From the NCBI GenBank assembly GCA_003241785.1, contig QFPW01000012.1, positions 103,957-167,956 on the forward strand: a DNA stretch of 64,000 bases. The letters run 5' to 3'. The translations under genes and the position numbers were made by a program. Below are positions 43,271 through 53,000 of this stretch, piece by piece (positions within the stretch are counted from its first letter, which is position 1; every line of letters starts with the position of its first letter). The stretch is from Rhodovulum sulfidophilum (GTDB lineage Bacteria; Pseudomonadota; Alphaproteobacteria; Rhodobacterales; Rhodobacteraceae). The notes below the pieces were generated by a model, which was not told the DNA's origin, made no database searches, and saw only the letters and a list, made by a program, of their open reading frames with translations.

Positions 43271-43304
43271 CGTCCCGCCCGGCGTGGGAGGGCCGGGAGG
43301 GACG
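43271..43304 (-). other. Intercistronic hairpin between mxaI and mxaR
   Basis: Arms 43271-43283 and 43292-43304 pair over 13 positions with one mismatch around an 8-nt loop. Read on the minus strand the stem is followed by CCTTTCCCC. It may partly terminate transcription or protect the upstream mxaFJGI message, lowering output of mxaR and later genes. Confidence 0.6.
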
Positions 43305-43351
43305 CGAGGTGAGGCGGAGAGGGTTGAAAGCTCCGCCCCGGGGGGCCCCGC

Positions 43352-43645
43352 TTACTGGGCGGGGATCTTCGAGACGTCGTAGACGAATTCGCCGGTCTGC
43401 TTGAAATGCGCGACGCGCTGCGCGTTGCGCGCGTCCATCGCCTGCAGCGACTCGCCCTGCTTGGAGACCTCGGTCGGGTCGTGCAGCGGGTCGTACTCGC
43501 TGCCCTCGACCTTCTCGGGGTAGCCGGGCTTCGGTTCCCAGCAGTTTCCGGGCGCCCGGCAATTGGTGCCGTCGTAGGCGAAGGCGGCGCCTCCGGCGGC
43601 GAACCCGAGGCCCGCGGCGAGCGCGGCGGTCAGGATGATCTTCAT
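43352..43645 (-). CDS. mxaI: Methanol dehydrogenase small (beta) subunit
   Basis: This 97-aa precursor has a signal peptide of about 23 residues ending AFA. The mature part begins YDGTNCRAPGNCWEPKPGYPEKVEG, matching the known small subunit, with two nearby Cys that form a disulfide in relatives. It wraps around MxaF in the a2b2 enzyme. GGGAGG precedes the ATG. Its presence marks this as a classical MxaFI enzyme. Confidence 0.95.
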   Translation of the reverse strand: MKIILTAALAAGLGFAAGGAAFAYDGTNCRAPGNCWEPKPGYPEKVEGSEYDPLHDPTEVSKQGESLQAMDARNAQRVAHFKQTGEFVYDVSKIPAQ

Positions 43646-43695
43646 CGGTTGGTCCTCCCTTGTTCTCGCACGGACGATTCTTCGCCCGGCTGGAA

Positions 43696-43718
43696 GGCGG
43701 GGCCGGGCCGGCCCCGCC
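43696..43718 (-). other. Intercistronic hairpin between mxaG and mxaI
   Basis: A perfect 9-bp GC stem (43696-43704 with 43710-43718) closes a 5-nt loop, 5 bp past the mxaG stop. There is no T run on the minus strand. It probably stabilises mRNA or acts as a processing hairpin. Confidence 0.5.
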
Positions 43719-43723
43719 CGTCG

Positions 43724-44269
43724 TCAGGGCTTCTCGGCCTTCTTCGCCGGCGGCTCGAACGGCTTGAAGCTCGCTTGCTGCTCCGGCGTCAGCCAGGTCG
43801 CGGTGTCGGCGGGGCCGGTGTAGAGGTGCCGCACCCAGGCCATGGTCAGGAGCATCTCGTCGAGCGTCAGCGCGCCGTACATCGGGCCCATCTGGCCGCG
43901 CGCGCCGCCGAAGATCGTCGAGAACAGGCCCACGTCGGTGTTGTTGGTCTCGTAGGTCCAGTAGTCGTCGTTCAGCCCCGGCCCGATCTTGCCCTCGGCG
44001 TAGTGGCCGTGGCAGCCGGAGCACATGCCGTTGTACAGCTCCTCGCCCTGCGCCAGCACGGCGGGGTCCTCGTTGTAGATGTTTTCCCCGGTGTCGACGA
44101 AGGTCTTCACGGCCTCGGTGTCGCGGCCTTCCTCGGCGGCGTCCTCGAGGCTGAGCGGCGTTCCCTCCGTCGTGCTGTAGAAGGTCATGCTGCCGAGCGC
44201 GGCGGCGCCGGACCCGAAGGCCGCGAGCCCGGTCGCGAGCAGCAAGGCATGGCGGGAGATCATTGGCAT
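43724..44269 (-). CDS. mxaG: Cytochrome cL, electron acceptor of methanol dehydrogenase
   Basis: This 181-aa precursor has a signal peptide (about residues 1-24) and one heme c site, CSGCH at residues 83-87. The following HYAEGKIGPGLNDDYWTYETNNTDVGLFSTIFGGARGQMGPM is characteristic of MxaG, and the distal Met probably lies in this stretch. It accepts electrons from MxaFI in the periplasm and passes them to another c-type cytochrome. I used the ATG at 44269 with AAGGAAG upstream; an ATG at 44263 is an alternative. The frame is open upstream but without similarity. Confidence 0.93.
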   Translation of the reverse strand: MPMISRHALLLATGLAAFGSGAAALGSMTFYSTTEGTPLSLEDAAEEGRDTEAVKTFVDTGENIYNEDPAVLAQGEELYNGMCSGCHGHYAEGKIGPGLNDDYWTYETNNTDVGLFSTIFGGARGQMGPMYGALTLDEMLLTMAWVRHLYTGPADTATWLTPEQQASFKPFEPPAKKAEKP

Positions 44270-44298
44270 CTGCTCTGGCTTCCTTTCTGGGTGGCGGA

Positions 44299-45136
44299 TC
44301 AGCTCGACGGCGGCAGCAGCGGCACGCCTTCCTCGGCGAGGATCGCGTCGATCTCGGCCTTCTTCGCGGTCAGCGCCGCGTCGATCGCGTCGCGCAGCTC
44401 CGGCTTCGACTTCACCACGCCGATCGCCTGGCTGAACTGCAGCGGCACTTCCTGGCCGTTGGCGCGCGTCAGATGATTCGAGATCATCGTCATCTTGAGC
44501 GGCGTGCGCGAGTTCTTGACGTAGCGCGCGACCTCCGGGGCGAAGACCACGCCGATGTCGGCGTTGCCCTGCGCGACCTCGGTCGCGATCTTCTGCGCCT
44601 CGACGTTGGTGTACTTGTTGCGCCGGTCCTCGAAGTTCACGAGGCTCGTCACGTAGATGAGGTTGTTCTCGTACTTGCCCGCGTATTTGACGAGGACCTC
44701 GGCCGGGCCGTGCAGCCGGTAGGCGATGGTCTCGAGCTTCGCGTCGGCGAGCGCCTCCCATCGGTCGCTCGCAGGGCCCTCGTCCTCGCGCGTCACGAAG
44801 ACATAGCCGGTGCGGTAATAGGGCTGGGTGGTCAGGAGCCGGGGATCGTCGGCGTCGACGCCCATCAGCACGTCGCAAAGCCCGGCGTCGGCGCCGTCGC
44901 GCACGAGATAGATCGCGTCCTTGTTGATCCAGACCATCTCAAGCGGGCGCCCGGCCCCCCTCGGCGATCACGGCGGCGATCCGGTTCTCGAACCCGGTGC
45001 CGCCCTCCTCGGAGTAGGGCGCGTCCTTGGTCGAGGCGCAGACCCGGATCGGATCGGCGGCCCCCTCGTCGGCCTGCGCGGCGCCGGCGGCCATCACGGC
45101 CAGCGTCAGCCCCGCGATCACGGTCTTGGCTGTCAT
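44299..45136 (-). pseudogene. mxaJ: MxaJ, periplasmic binding-protein-like MDH factor, frameshifted
   Basis: The N-terminal part, from the ATG at 45136, encodes a signal peptide and DPIRVCASTKDAPYSEEGG through IAAVIAEG. The frame then shifts and stops at 44939. The rest continues in another frame as GRPLEMVWINKDAIYLVRDG to the C-terminus at 44299 (VLMGVDADDPRLLTTQPYYRTGYVFVT). Removing one C from the run of six C at 44955-44960 restores a single frame reading AEGAGRPLEM, as expected for MxaJ. MxaJ is required for MDH assembly and resembles solute-binding proteins. The gene is either truly broken or carries a homopolymer error; the rest of the cluster is intact, which favours an error. Confidence 0.85.
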
Positions 45137-45159
45137 CGGTTCACTCCGCATCGATGTGG

Positions 45160-45195
45160 GAAAAGGGCCGCCCCGGGTGGGAGCTCGGGGCGGCC
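45160..45195 (-). terminator. Terminator/attenuator-like hairpin between mxaF and mxaJ
   Basis: A perfect 10-bp GC stem (45166-45175 with 45186-45195) is followed on the minus strand by CTTTTCCC (about 45158-45165). It sits 15 bp past the mxaF stop and 30 bp before the mxaJ start. It probably lets only part of the very abundant mxaF transcription continue into mxaJ. Confidence 0.7.
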
Positions 45196-45209
45196 GCCGG
45201 GATCGAGCC

Positions 45210-47117
45210 TCAGGTGGGCTCGCCAGGCATCGCGGGATCGTATTCACCGACCATCGGATCGGAGTAGGGGCTCTCGCCGTCGATCGAGAAGACCATCACG
45301 CCGCCGCCCTGCTGGGTGAACTCCTGCAGCCGGCGGAACGCGCCCACCGAGCCGAGGCCGGCGGTCGGGTCCGCGAGGTCGAAGACGAGGCCGACGCCCG
45401 GCCAGCCGCCGACGCCGTAGTTGATCGCGACGTACTGCCGACCGTCATGCTTGTAGGTCATCGGATGGCCGATCACGCCCGAGGGCAGCTTGAACTTCCA
45501 GAGGAGCTCGCCCGTGTCGCTGTCGCGCGCCTTGATGAACCCGTCGAGCGTCCCGTAGAAGGTCAGGCCGCCGGCCGTCGCCATGGTACCGCCCCAGACC
45601 GAGAAGCGCTCCATGACCTCCCATTTGAACTCGCCGGTGATCGCGTCATAGGCCTTGTACTGGCCGAGGCCGAGCGCGTTCTCCCGGTCGCCCTTCGGCC
45701 CGGGATACATGGTGAGCGTCGCGCCGACGAAGAACTGGCCCGCGCGGTAGGGCAGCATGAACGGTTCCCAGTCCATGCAGATGTGGTTGATGCCCATGAA
45801 GAAGAGCTTGCGGTCGGGGTCGTAGCTGTCGTGGCCCTGGTTGTGATAGCCCATGGCCGAGGGACAGATGTCGGTCGCCTTGTGGTCCATGCGCGTGCCG
45901 AACTCGGGGTCGCGCACCGGCAGGCCGGTGTCGAGCTGCACGCCGGTGGTCCAGTTCACCGTGTCGTCGAGCTTGTCGGCCGAGACGAGGTCGCCGTTGG
46001 TGCGGTCGAGCGTGTAGACGATGCCGTTGCGGTCCGGATGGGTCAGGAGCTTGCGCGGCGTGCCGTCCTTGTCCTCCTGCTCGGACAGCATCATCACGTT
46101 GACGCCGGCGTAGTCCCATTCGTCGTGCGGGGTCTTCTGATAGGCGAACTTCGCCATGCCGTCGTCGGGGTCGCGGCCCCAGATCGCCATGGTCCACTTG
46201 TTGTCGCCCGGCCGCATCGTCTCGTTCCAGGGCGCGGGGTTGCCCGAGCCGTAGTAGAAGAGGTCGACGTCCGGGTCGTAGGCGTACCAGCCCCAGTTGG
46301 TGCCGCCGCCGATCTTCCAGGCGTCGCCCTCCCAGGTCTCGATCCCGAGGTTCTTCTGGCCGTACTGCGGATTGGCGAGGTTGAAATCCTCGGCGAGGCG
46401 GATGTCCTCGTCGGGGCCGGTGGCGAAGGCGCGCCACTTCTGCTCGCCGGTCTTCACGTCGTAGGCGGTGACATAGCCGCGCACGCCGAGCTCGGCGCCC
46501 GAGGAGCCGACGAGCACGAGATCCTTGATCACATAGGGCGCGATCGTCAGCGTGGAGCCGACCTTGATGTCGGAATTCTCCATCTTCCAGCGCGTCTCGC
46601 CGGTCTTGGCGTCGAGCGCCTCGATATGGCCGTCGAGCAGGGTGCGGAAGATCAGCGGCTCGACGTCGCCGTCGCCCGGCCAGTAGGCGAGGCCGCGGTT
46701 GACCACGTCGCAACAGGCGACCGCGCGGGCGGTCGGGTTCTGCTTCGGCTTGTTCTGCCAGATGATGCGGCCCGGCTCGTTGAGGTCGAGCGCGAAGACC
46801 GTGTTGGGGAAGGGCGAGTGGACATACATGACGTCGCCGACGACGAGCGGCGTCCCCTCGTGACCGTTCAGCACGCCGGTCGAGAAGGACCAGGCGGGCC
46901 GCAGCTGCTTGACCGTCTCCTTGTTGATGTCGGTCATCTCGGAGAAGTTCTGCGCGTTGTAGTCGCGCCCGGTCATCACCCAGTTCGCCGGATCCTTGGC
47001 GAGCTCGACGAGCTTGTCATTCGACAGGACCGGGGACGCGGTCAGCCCGAAGGCGGCGAGCGCCGCCGAGAAGGCAAGTCTCGAAGGGGCTCCGCGGAGC
47101 CCGTTGTTCGCGATCAT
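45210..47117 (-). CDS. mxaF: Methanol dehydrogenase large subunit (PQQ, calcium type)
   Basis: This 635-aa precursor has a signal peptide of about 32 residues (ending VLS). It is a PQQ beta-propeller dehydrogenase that oxidises methanol to formaldehyde in the periplasm. The vicinal disulfide lies in AVACCDVVNRG. The metal ligand Asn is in GSGNPAPWN, and the catalytic Asp is the second D of PHDEWDYAG. The residue two after that Asp is Ala, as in calcium-dependent MxaF; lanthanide XoxF enzymes have Asp there. GGGAGGA precedes the ATG at 47117; upstream in-frame sequence is not conserved. It leads the mxaFJGIRSACKL operon. Confidence 0.97.
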   Translation of the reverse strand: MIANNGLRGAPSRLAFSAALAAFGLTASPVLSNDKLVELAKDPANWVMTGRDYNAQNFSEMTDINKETVKQLRPAWSFSTGVLNGHEGTPLVVGDVMYVHSPFPNTVFALDLNEPGRIIWQNKPKQNPTARAVACCDVVNRGLAYWPGDGDVEPLIFRTLLDGHIEALDAKTGETRWKMENSDIKVGSTLTIAPYVIKDLVLVGSSGAELGVRGYVTAYDVKTGEQKWRAFATGPDEDIRLAEDFNLANPQYGQKNLGIETWEGDAWKIGGGTNWGWYAYDPDVDLFYYGSGNPAPWNETMRPGDNKWTMAIWGRDPDDGMAKFAYQKTPHDEWDYAGVNVMMLSEQEDKDGTPRKLLTHPDRNGIVYTLDRTNGDLVSADKLDDTVNWTTGVQLDTGLPVRDPEFGTRMDHKATDICPSAMGYHNQGHDSYDPDRKLFFMGINHICMDWEPFMLPYRAGQFFVGATLTMYPGPKGDRENALGLGQYKAYDAITGEFKWEVMERFSVWGGTMATAGGLTFYGTLDGFIKARDSDTGELLWKFKLPSGVIGHPMTYKHDGRQYVAINYGVGGWPGVGLVFDLADPTAGLGSVGAFRRLQEFTQQGGGVMVFSIDGESPYSDPMVGEYDPAMPGEPT

Positions 47118-47278
47118 CGATATCCTCCCATGTCGCGGCACGCCGGGGGCGTCGACCAGGGCGCCGCTCGCGCGGGCCGGCCTTCGTTCCGTCGGGGTGT
47201 CGGTCGCCGGGGATGCGTTGAGTGGTGCTCCCCGATGCGGCCGATTAAGCGCGGCCGGCCCCCGCCTGTCAGCGGCGC

Positions 47279-47310
47279 TACTTCCCGAAGCTTCCGGGAA
47301 GTATTTCCCG
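47279..47310. promoter_or_regulatory. Palindromic operator in mxaF-mxaZ divergent region
   Basis: An inverted repeat with 9-bp arms, TACTTCCCG (47279-47287) and CGGGAAGTA (47295-47303), is followed by a third half-site TATTTCCCG (47302-47310). It lies 162 bp upstream of mxaF and 97 bp upstream of mxaZ, within the 289-bp divergent region 47118-47406. It is the best candidate binding site for the adjacent response regulator. Confidence 0.65.
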
Positions 47311-47406
47311 ATCTCATGGCGCGAAGTCCCGGCGGGATTGCCAAACCCCGCCCGGGCTGCGCAGAATGAGGCGCCGTCGGAACAGGCGGGGAGGAAAAGA
47401 AAATCA

Positions 47407-47898
47407 ATGAAGAACAATCGCTTGGCAATCGCGATCATCTTCGTCGCCGTCGTGCTCGGCGCCGCCGGCGCGCTTCTCTGGCCGCTTTTCCGACCGGGCG
47501 GCGAGCCGCCTTATACTTTAGTCTCCACAAGTCTCGGCATGACCCCGGACAAGGCCGACTGGCTCGATCTCGGCGATCCGCGCGACCCCGCGGAATGGCT
47601 CGCGGGGCGCTCCGGGACGCCCGCCGCCGCGACTCAAATGGGCGCCCTGCTGGCCGAGACGGCGCGGCATTACGAGGAAACGCCGCGGATGATCGCGAAC
47701 CGCGTCGCGCAGGTCGCGGACCAGATCTCCGACCGGACCGAGCCCGAGCTGCTCGCCGGCTTCGCCTTCGAGACCGGCCGCGCGCGGTCCTTCGGCGCGG
47801 TGGCGCAACATTACCTCGTGCTGCGCCGGCAGGGGGTCACGCACGAGGCGGCGCTCGCGACGCTGCGCGCCGAGGCGGCGGGGGAGGATCGCGGATGA
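47407..47898 (+). CDS. mxaZ: MxaZ-like membrane-anchored protein
   Basis: This 163-aa protein has one N-terminal membrane segment (about residues 6-26) and a helical periplasmic part (ATQMGALLAETARHYEETPRMIANRVAQVADQI). I recognise no domain. The name rests on position: in Paracoccus denitrificans three genes (mxaZ, mxaY, mxaX) are divergent from mxaF, and the next two here are a kinase and a regulator. It overlaps the kinase ATG by 4 bp. It may be an accessory sensor. Confidence 0.6.
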   Translation: MKNNRLAIAIIFVAVVLGAAGALLWPLFRPGGEPPYTLVSTSLGMTPDKADWLDLGDPRDPAEWLAGRSGTPAAATQMGALLAETARHYEETPRMIANRVAQVADQISDRTEPELLAGFAFETGRARSFGAVAQHYLVLRRQGVTHEAALATLRAEAAGEDRG

Positions 47899-49313
47899 GA
47901 CGGACCGGCACGATCCCGCTGCGCCGGCTGGGCCTCGCCTTCGCGCTCGGCGCCAGCCTCGGGCTCAGCCTGATCGTCGCGGGCATCCTGGTCTGGAACG
48001 CGCGCAGCGCCACGCGCGAGGAGGTCACGACGGCCTACGCGCTCGCCGGCGCCTATCTCGACGAGTTCCGGACGCGCCTCGCCTCGGGGCCCCGGCCGAT
48101 GGAGGACGCGCTGTCGCTCGTGCGGCAGATCGACATGCTGCGCCACGTTCACGCCGAGCTGCGCGCGCCCGACGGTCATCTGATCAGCCCGCGCGGACCT
48201 CAGTCCGACGCCGAGGTCGCGCCGGCCTGGTTCATCAACCTGATCTCCGGTCCGCGCCACGAGGTCAGCGCGCATGTGACGCGCTATCCGAACACGATCG
48301 GCACGGTGCGGCTCTCGACCGACTATCGCGACGAGGCGGCCGAGGTCTGGTCCGACTTCCGCGCCATCATGGCGGTGATCGTGACGATGAGCACCGTCGC
48401 CTCGGTCGCGACCTTCCTGATCCTGCACCTCGTGCGCCGGCGCCTGCTCGACTGCGTCGGCGCGATCGACGCGATCGCCGCCGGGGATTTCACCGCCGCG
48501 CCTCCGCCGCAGCGGCTCGCCGAGCTCGACGCGCTCGCCCATGGCATCCGCGCGCTCGCGACCGCGCTCGCCGCCCGGGAGGAGGAGAACCGGCGCTTGC
48601 AGGAGCGGCTGATGACCCTGTCGGATTCCGAGCGGCGGCAGGTCGCGAGCGACCTGCACGACGGGCTCGGGCCGCTGCTCTTCGCGCTGCGCACCGCCGT
48701 CTCGGAGGCGCGCGAGATCGTGCGCGGCGCGGGACCGGTCGCCGTGCCGGGCGGGGCGGGGATCGCGCCCCGGGACACGCTGCCGCTGGTCGAGGAACTC
48801 GACGCGATCGCGAGCCACGCCCAGGCGCTGCAGGGCATGGTCCGGGGCGTGATCTTCCGGCTGCGGCCGATGATCGAGGCCGACGCGACCCTGCCCGACC
48901 TGCTCGCCGATTTCGCCGCCGGCTTCGGCGAGGTGGCGCCCGAGGCGCGGGTGCGGCTGGCCTTCGATCCGGGCTCGGGCGTCGCCTGCGGCGAGAGCGC
49001 CGGGCTCGCGATCATGCGCTTCGCGCAGGAGAGCGCGCTCAACGCGGTCCGGCATGGCCGGGCGCGCGAGATCCGCGTGCGCGCGGGCAGCGAGACGCGC
49101 GCCGACGGCGTGACCTGGGTCACGGTCGAGATCGCCGACGACGGCGCCGGCCCCGCGCCGAACGCGGCGCCGCGCTATGGCCAGACCGGCATCCTCGACC
49201 GCGCCCGCGCGCTCGGGGGCCTCTACGACCCGCCCGCGCGGCGGGAGGGAATGACGCGGACGAGCCTCGCGCTGCCGCTTCGCGAGACAGGACGAAAGGC
49301 CGCCGCCGCATGA
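47895..49313 (+). CDS. mxaY: MxaY-like NarX/DesK-type sensor histidine kinase
   Basis: This 472-aa kinase has transmembrane segments at about residues 13-35 and 160-180, with a periplasmic sensor domain between. A HAMP-like region (about 180-235), a HisKA_3 domain with SDLHDGLGPLLFALRT (phospho-His about residue 255) and an ATPase domain (ESALNAVRHGRA, EIADDGAG) follow. It probably senses a methanol-oxidation signal and phosphorylates the downstream regulator, with which it shares an ATGA overlap. Confidence 0.85.
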   Translation: MRRTGTIPLRRLGLAFALGASLGLSLIVAGILVWNARSATREEVTTAYALAGAYLDEFRTRLASGPRPMEDALSLVRQIDMLRHVHAELRAPDGHLISPRGPQSDAEVAPAWFINLISGPRHEVSAHVTRYPNTIGTVRLSTDYRDEAAEVWSDFRAIMAVIVTMSTVASVATFLILHLVRRRLLDCVGAIDAIAAGDFTAAPPPQRLAELDALAHGIRALATALAAREEENRRLQERLMTLSDSERRQVASDLHDGLGPLLFALRTAVSEAREIVRGAGPVAVPGGAGIAPRDTLPLVEELDAIASHAQALQGMVRGVIFRLRPMIEADATLPDLLADFAAGFGEVAPEARVRLAFDPGSGVACGESAGLAIMRFAQESALNAVRHGRAREIRVRAGSETRADGVTWVTVEIADDGAGPAPNAAPRYGQTGILDRARALGGLYDPPARREGMTRTSLALPLRETGRKAAAA

Positions 49314-49945
49314 CCAAGATACTGATCGTGGACGACCATCCCGTGGTCGCCGAGGGATGGTCGCGCATCACGCGCGGCGTGCCGGGCTGCGAGGTGCTTT
49401 TCGCGGCCTCGCCGGCCGCGGCGCTCAGGCTCAGCCGGCGCACGCCGCCCGACATGCTGGTCGTCGACCTCTCCTTCGGCGAGGACCGGCTCGCCGGCGC
49501 CAAGCTGATCGCCCGGTTGCGCAAGTACGAGGAGCGGCTGCCGATCCTCGTCTTCTCGATGCACCGGAGCCCGGTCATCATCCGCGAGGCGCTGAAGGCC
49601 GGGGCGAACGGCTATGTGAACAAGGACGCCCCGACGGAGGAGATCCAGGCGGCGTTCCACGCGGTGTTTCGCGGCAAGCGCTATCTGGCGGCGGACATCG
49701 CCACCCGGCTCGCCTTCCTCGACGTGCCCGAGGCCGGCGGGGCGGCGGCGCCGCGGCTGACCCCGCGCGAGACCGAGATCCTGGCGCAGATCGCGACCGG
49801 CAAGTCCTACCGCGAGATCGCCGAGATCTCGTTCCTGAGCTACAAGACCGTGCTCAACATCGGTCACTCGCTGCGCGGCAAGCTCGGCGCGAGCTCCCTG
49901 CCAGACCTGGTGATCAAGGCCGCCGCGCATTTCGAGCAGCGCTGA
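49310..49945 (+). CDS. mxaX: MxaX-like NarL/FixJ response regulator
   Basis: This 211-aa regulator has a receiver domain (acidic pair D8/D9, phospho-acceptor D53 in VVDLSF, K105 in NKDAP) and a LuxR-type HTH (about residues 145-205: LTPRETEILAQIATGKSYREIAEISFLSYKTVLNIGHSLRGKLG). It is the partner of the upstream kinase and the likely activator of mxaF through the palindrome at 47279-47310. It ends 111 bp before the convergent RND gene. Confidence 0.88.
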   Translation: MTKILIVDDHPVVAEGWSRITRGVPGCEVLFAASPAAALRLSRRTPPDMLVVDLSFGEDRLAGAKLIARLRKYEERLPILVFSMHRSPVIIREALKAGANGYVNKDAPTEEIQAAFHAVFRGKRYLAADIATRLAFLDVPEAGGAAAPRLTPRETEILAQIATGKSYREIAEISFLSYKTVLNIGHSLRGKLGASSLPDLVIKAAAHFEQR

Positions 49946-50056
49946 GCGGGAGTCGGGTTCCGCCGCCCCGGGCCCGACCCGGGGCCCCGACGCCCTATCC
50001 GGACCGTCGCCTCCCGGACGCGGTCCGGGGCGGCGGAGCGACGCGGCGCCGGCGCC

Positions 50057-53000
50057 TCAGGCGCCGTGCGCGTCGCCCGGGGCGCGGCGGCCCTTCACCC
50101 ATTCGCGCAGCCGCTGGAAGACGACGTAGAGCGCGGGGATCAGGAAGATCCCGATCAGCGCCGAGGCCAGCATGCCGCCGGCGACGCCGGTGCCGACCGC
50201 GCGGCGGCTCAGCATCGCCGCGCCGGTCGCGGTGACGAGCGGGATCAGGCCCGCGATGAAGGCGAAGCTCGTCATCAGGATGGCGCGGAAGCGCATCCGC
50301 GCCCCGTCGAGCGCGGCGTCGACGATCGGCTCGCCCGCCTCGCGCCGCGCCTTGGCGAATTCCACGATCAGGATCGCGTTCTTCGCCGCGAGCGCGATCA
50401 GCACCACGAAGCCGATCTGGGCGTAGATGTCGAAGGAGAGCCCGGCGAGCTTCAGCGCGGCGAGCGCGCCGCAGATGCCGACCACGACCGAGAGCAGCAC
50501 CGGCACCGGGATCGTCCAGCTCTCGTAGAGGCCGACGAGGAAGAGATAGGCGAAGACGATGGCGAGCGCGAGGATCTGCGTGGTCTGGCCCGCCGCCGCG
50601 AGCTCCTGCGCCGCGGTCCCGGTCCAGTCGTAGCTGTAGCCGGCCGGCAGCACCTTGGCGCTGATTTCCTCCATCGCCTGCAAGGCGACGCCCGAGGCCA
50701 CGCCGGGCGCCGGTCCGCCGTTCAGCGTCACCGAGCGGTAGTTGTTGTAGCGCACGATCGACTGCGGCCCGACGGTATACTCGACCTTGGCCACCGCGGC
50801 GACCGGCACCATCTCGCCCGAGGCCGAGCGCACGTTGATGCGCGAGATGTCGGCCACGCTGGACCGGTCGCTCTCCTGCGCCTGGACGTTCACCTGCCAG
50901 GTGCGGCCGTAGAGGTTGAAGTCGTTGACGTAGATCTGGCCGAGCGTGCCCTGCAGCGCCGCGAAGAGGCTGCTGACCGAGACGCCGAGCGTCTGCAGCC
51001 GCTCGCGGTCGAGGTCGAGATAGAGCTGCGGCGTCGAGGCCGAGAAGGTGGTGAAGGTCGGCCCGAGCCGGGGATCCTGGCTCGCCGCGACCGAGAGCGC
51101 GCCCGCGACGCTCGCGAGATCGGCGGGCGGGCGGCCCTGCAGGTCGAGGAGCTGGTATTCGAAGCCCGAGCCGGTGCCGAGGCCGATGATCGGCGGCAGG
51201 TTGAAGGCGAAGACCTGCGCCTCGCGGATCGCGTAGCCCTGGCGCAGCGCGGTGTTGATCGCGGTGACCACGTCGGTTCCCGGCGCGGTCCGCTCGTCGA
51301 AGGGCTTCATGCCGACGATGGCGAAGGCGGCGTTCGAGCTCGCCAGCCCGTCGAGGAAGCTGTAGCCCGTGACCGTCACCACGTTCTCGACGCCGTCGAT
51401 GCCCGCGAGCATCTTCTCGACCTCCTTGACCGCGGCGGCGGTCCGGTTCGTCGAGGAGCCCTGCGGCGTGCGGATCTCGACGAAGAAGGCGCCCTGGTCC
51501 TCGGCCGGCAGGAAGCCGGTCGGCACCGCGCGGAAGAGCGCGCCGGCGCCGACGAAGGCGAGCGCGAGCAGGGCGAGCGCCAGCACCGCGCGGCGCGCGA
51601 TCAGCCCCGCGACCCGGACATAGCCGTCGCGCGCGCCGTCGATCCGCCGCGAGATCCAGCCGAGCGGCCCGCGCTTCGGCCCCTGGTGCGGCTTCAGGAG
51701 CACGCCGCAGAGCGCCGGGCTCAGCGTCAGCGCGTTGATCGCCGAGATCACCATCGAGACCGAGACGGCGACGGCGAACTGCTGGAACAGCTGGCCCGAG
51801 AGGCCGGGGATGAAGGCGACCGGGACGAAGACCGACAGCAGGACGAGGGTGATCGCGATGATCGCGCCGGTGATCTCCCCCATCGCCTCGTGCGCCGCGT
51901 CGGCGGCGGACATGCCGGGGTTCTCCTCCATCACCCGCTCGACGTTCTCGACCACGACGATCGCGTCGTCGACGACGATGCCGATCGCGAGCACGAGGGC
52001 GAGCAGCGAGACGGTGTTGAGCGAGAAGCCCAATGCCAGCATCACCGCGAAGGTGCCGATCAGCGCCACGGGGACCGCGATGAGCGGGATGATCGTCGCG
52101 CGCACGTTGCCGAGGAAGAGGAAGACCACGATGATCACGAGGACGAAGGCCTCGATCAGTGTCTTGACCACCTCGTGCACGCTCGCCTTCACGAAGGCGG
52201 TGGTGTCATAGACGGTATTGACCTTCATCCCCTCGGGGAAGGCCGCGGCCAGCCGGTCCATCGCCGCCTCGACCCCCTGGCCGGTGGAGAGCGCGTTGGC
52301 GCCGGGCAGCTGGTAGATGCCGATCATCGCGGTCGGCTGGCCGTTGAAGGCGGCGGTGACATCGGCGATCTGCGCGCCGAGCTCGACCTTCGCGACGTCG
52401 CCGATCCGCAGGAACGAGCCGTCGGGCTGCGCGCGCAGCACCACGTCCTCGAATTCGGTCGGGTCGGCCAGCCGGCCCTGGGTGGTCAGGTTGAGCTGGA
52501 ACAGGGGATCGTCGGTCATCGGCTGCGCGCCGATCCGCCCGATCGCCGCCTGGACGTTCTGCGCCTGCAGCGCCGTCACGATGTCGGAGGGCGTGAGGTC
52601 GAGGCTCGTCATCCGGTCGACGTCGAGGATGATCCGCATCGAATAGTCGAGCGCGCCGAACAGCATGGCGTCGCCGACCCCCGGCACGCGCTTCAGCGTG
52701 TCGAGGAGGTTGATCGTCGCGTAGTTCGACAGGAAGAGCGCGTCCTGCTTCGGATCGTCCGAAGAGATCGCGAAGACCTGGAGCAGGGCGGAGGACTGTT
52801 TCTTGACGCTGACGCCGGTCGCCTTCACCTCGCTCGGGAGGCCCGCGGTGGCGAGCGCCACGCGGTTCTGCACGTTGACCGTGGCGATGTCGGGGTTGGT
52901 GCCGACCTTGAAGGTCACGGTCAGGTTGTAGGAGCCGTCCGCGCCGCTGGTCGACTTCATGTAGAGCATGTCGTCGACGCCGACGACCTGGCTCTCGATC

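Noticed and set aside
45210..47117. Lanthanide-dependent XoxF
   Set aside because: The diagnostic extra Asp two residues after the catalytic Asp is Ala, and mxaI and the calcium-insertion genes are present.
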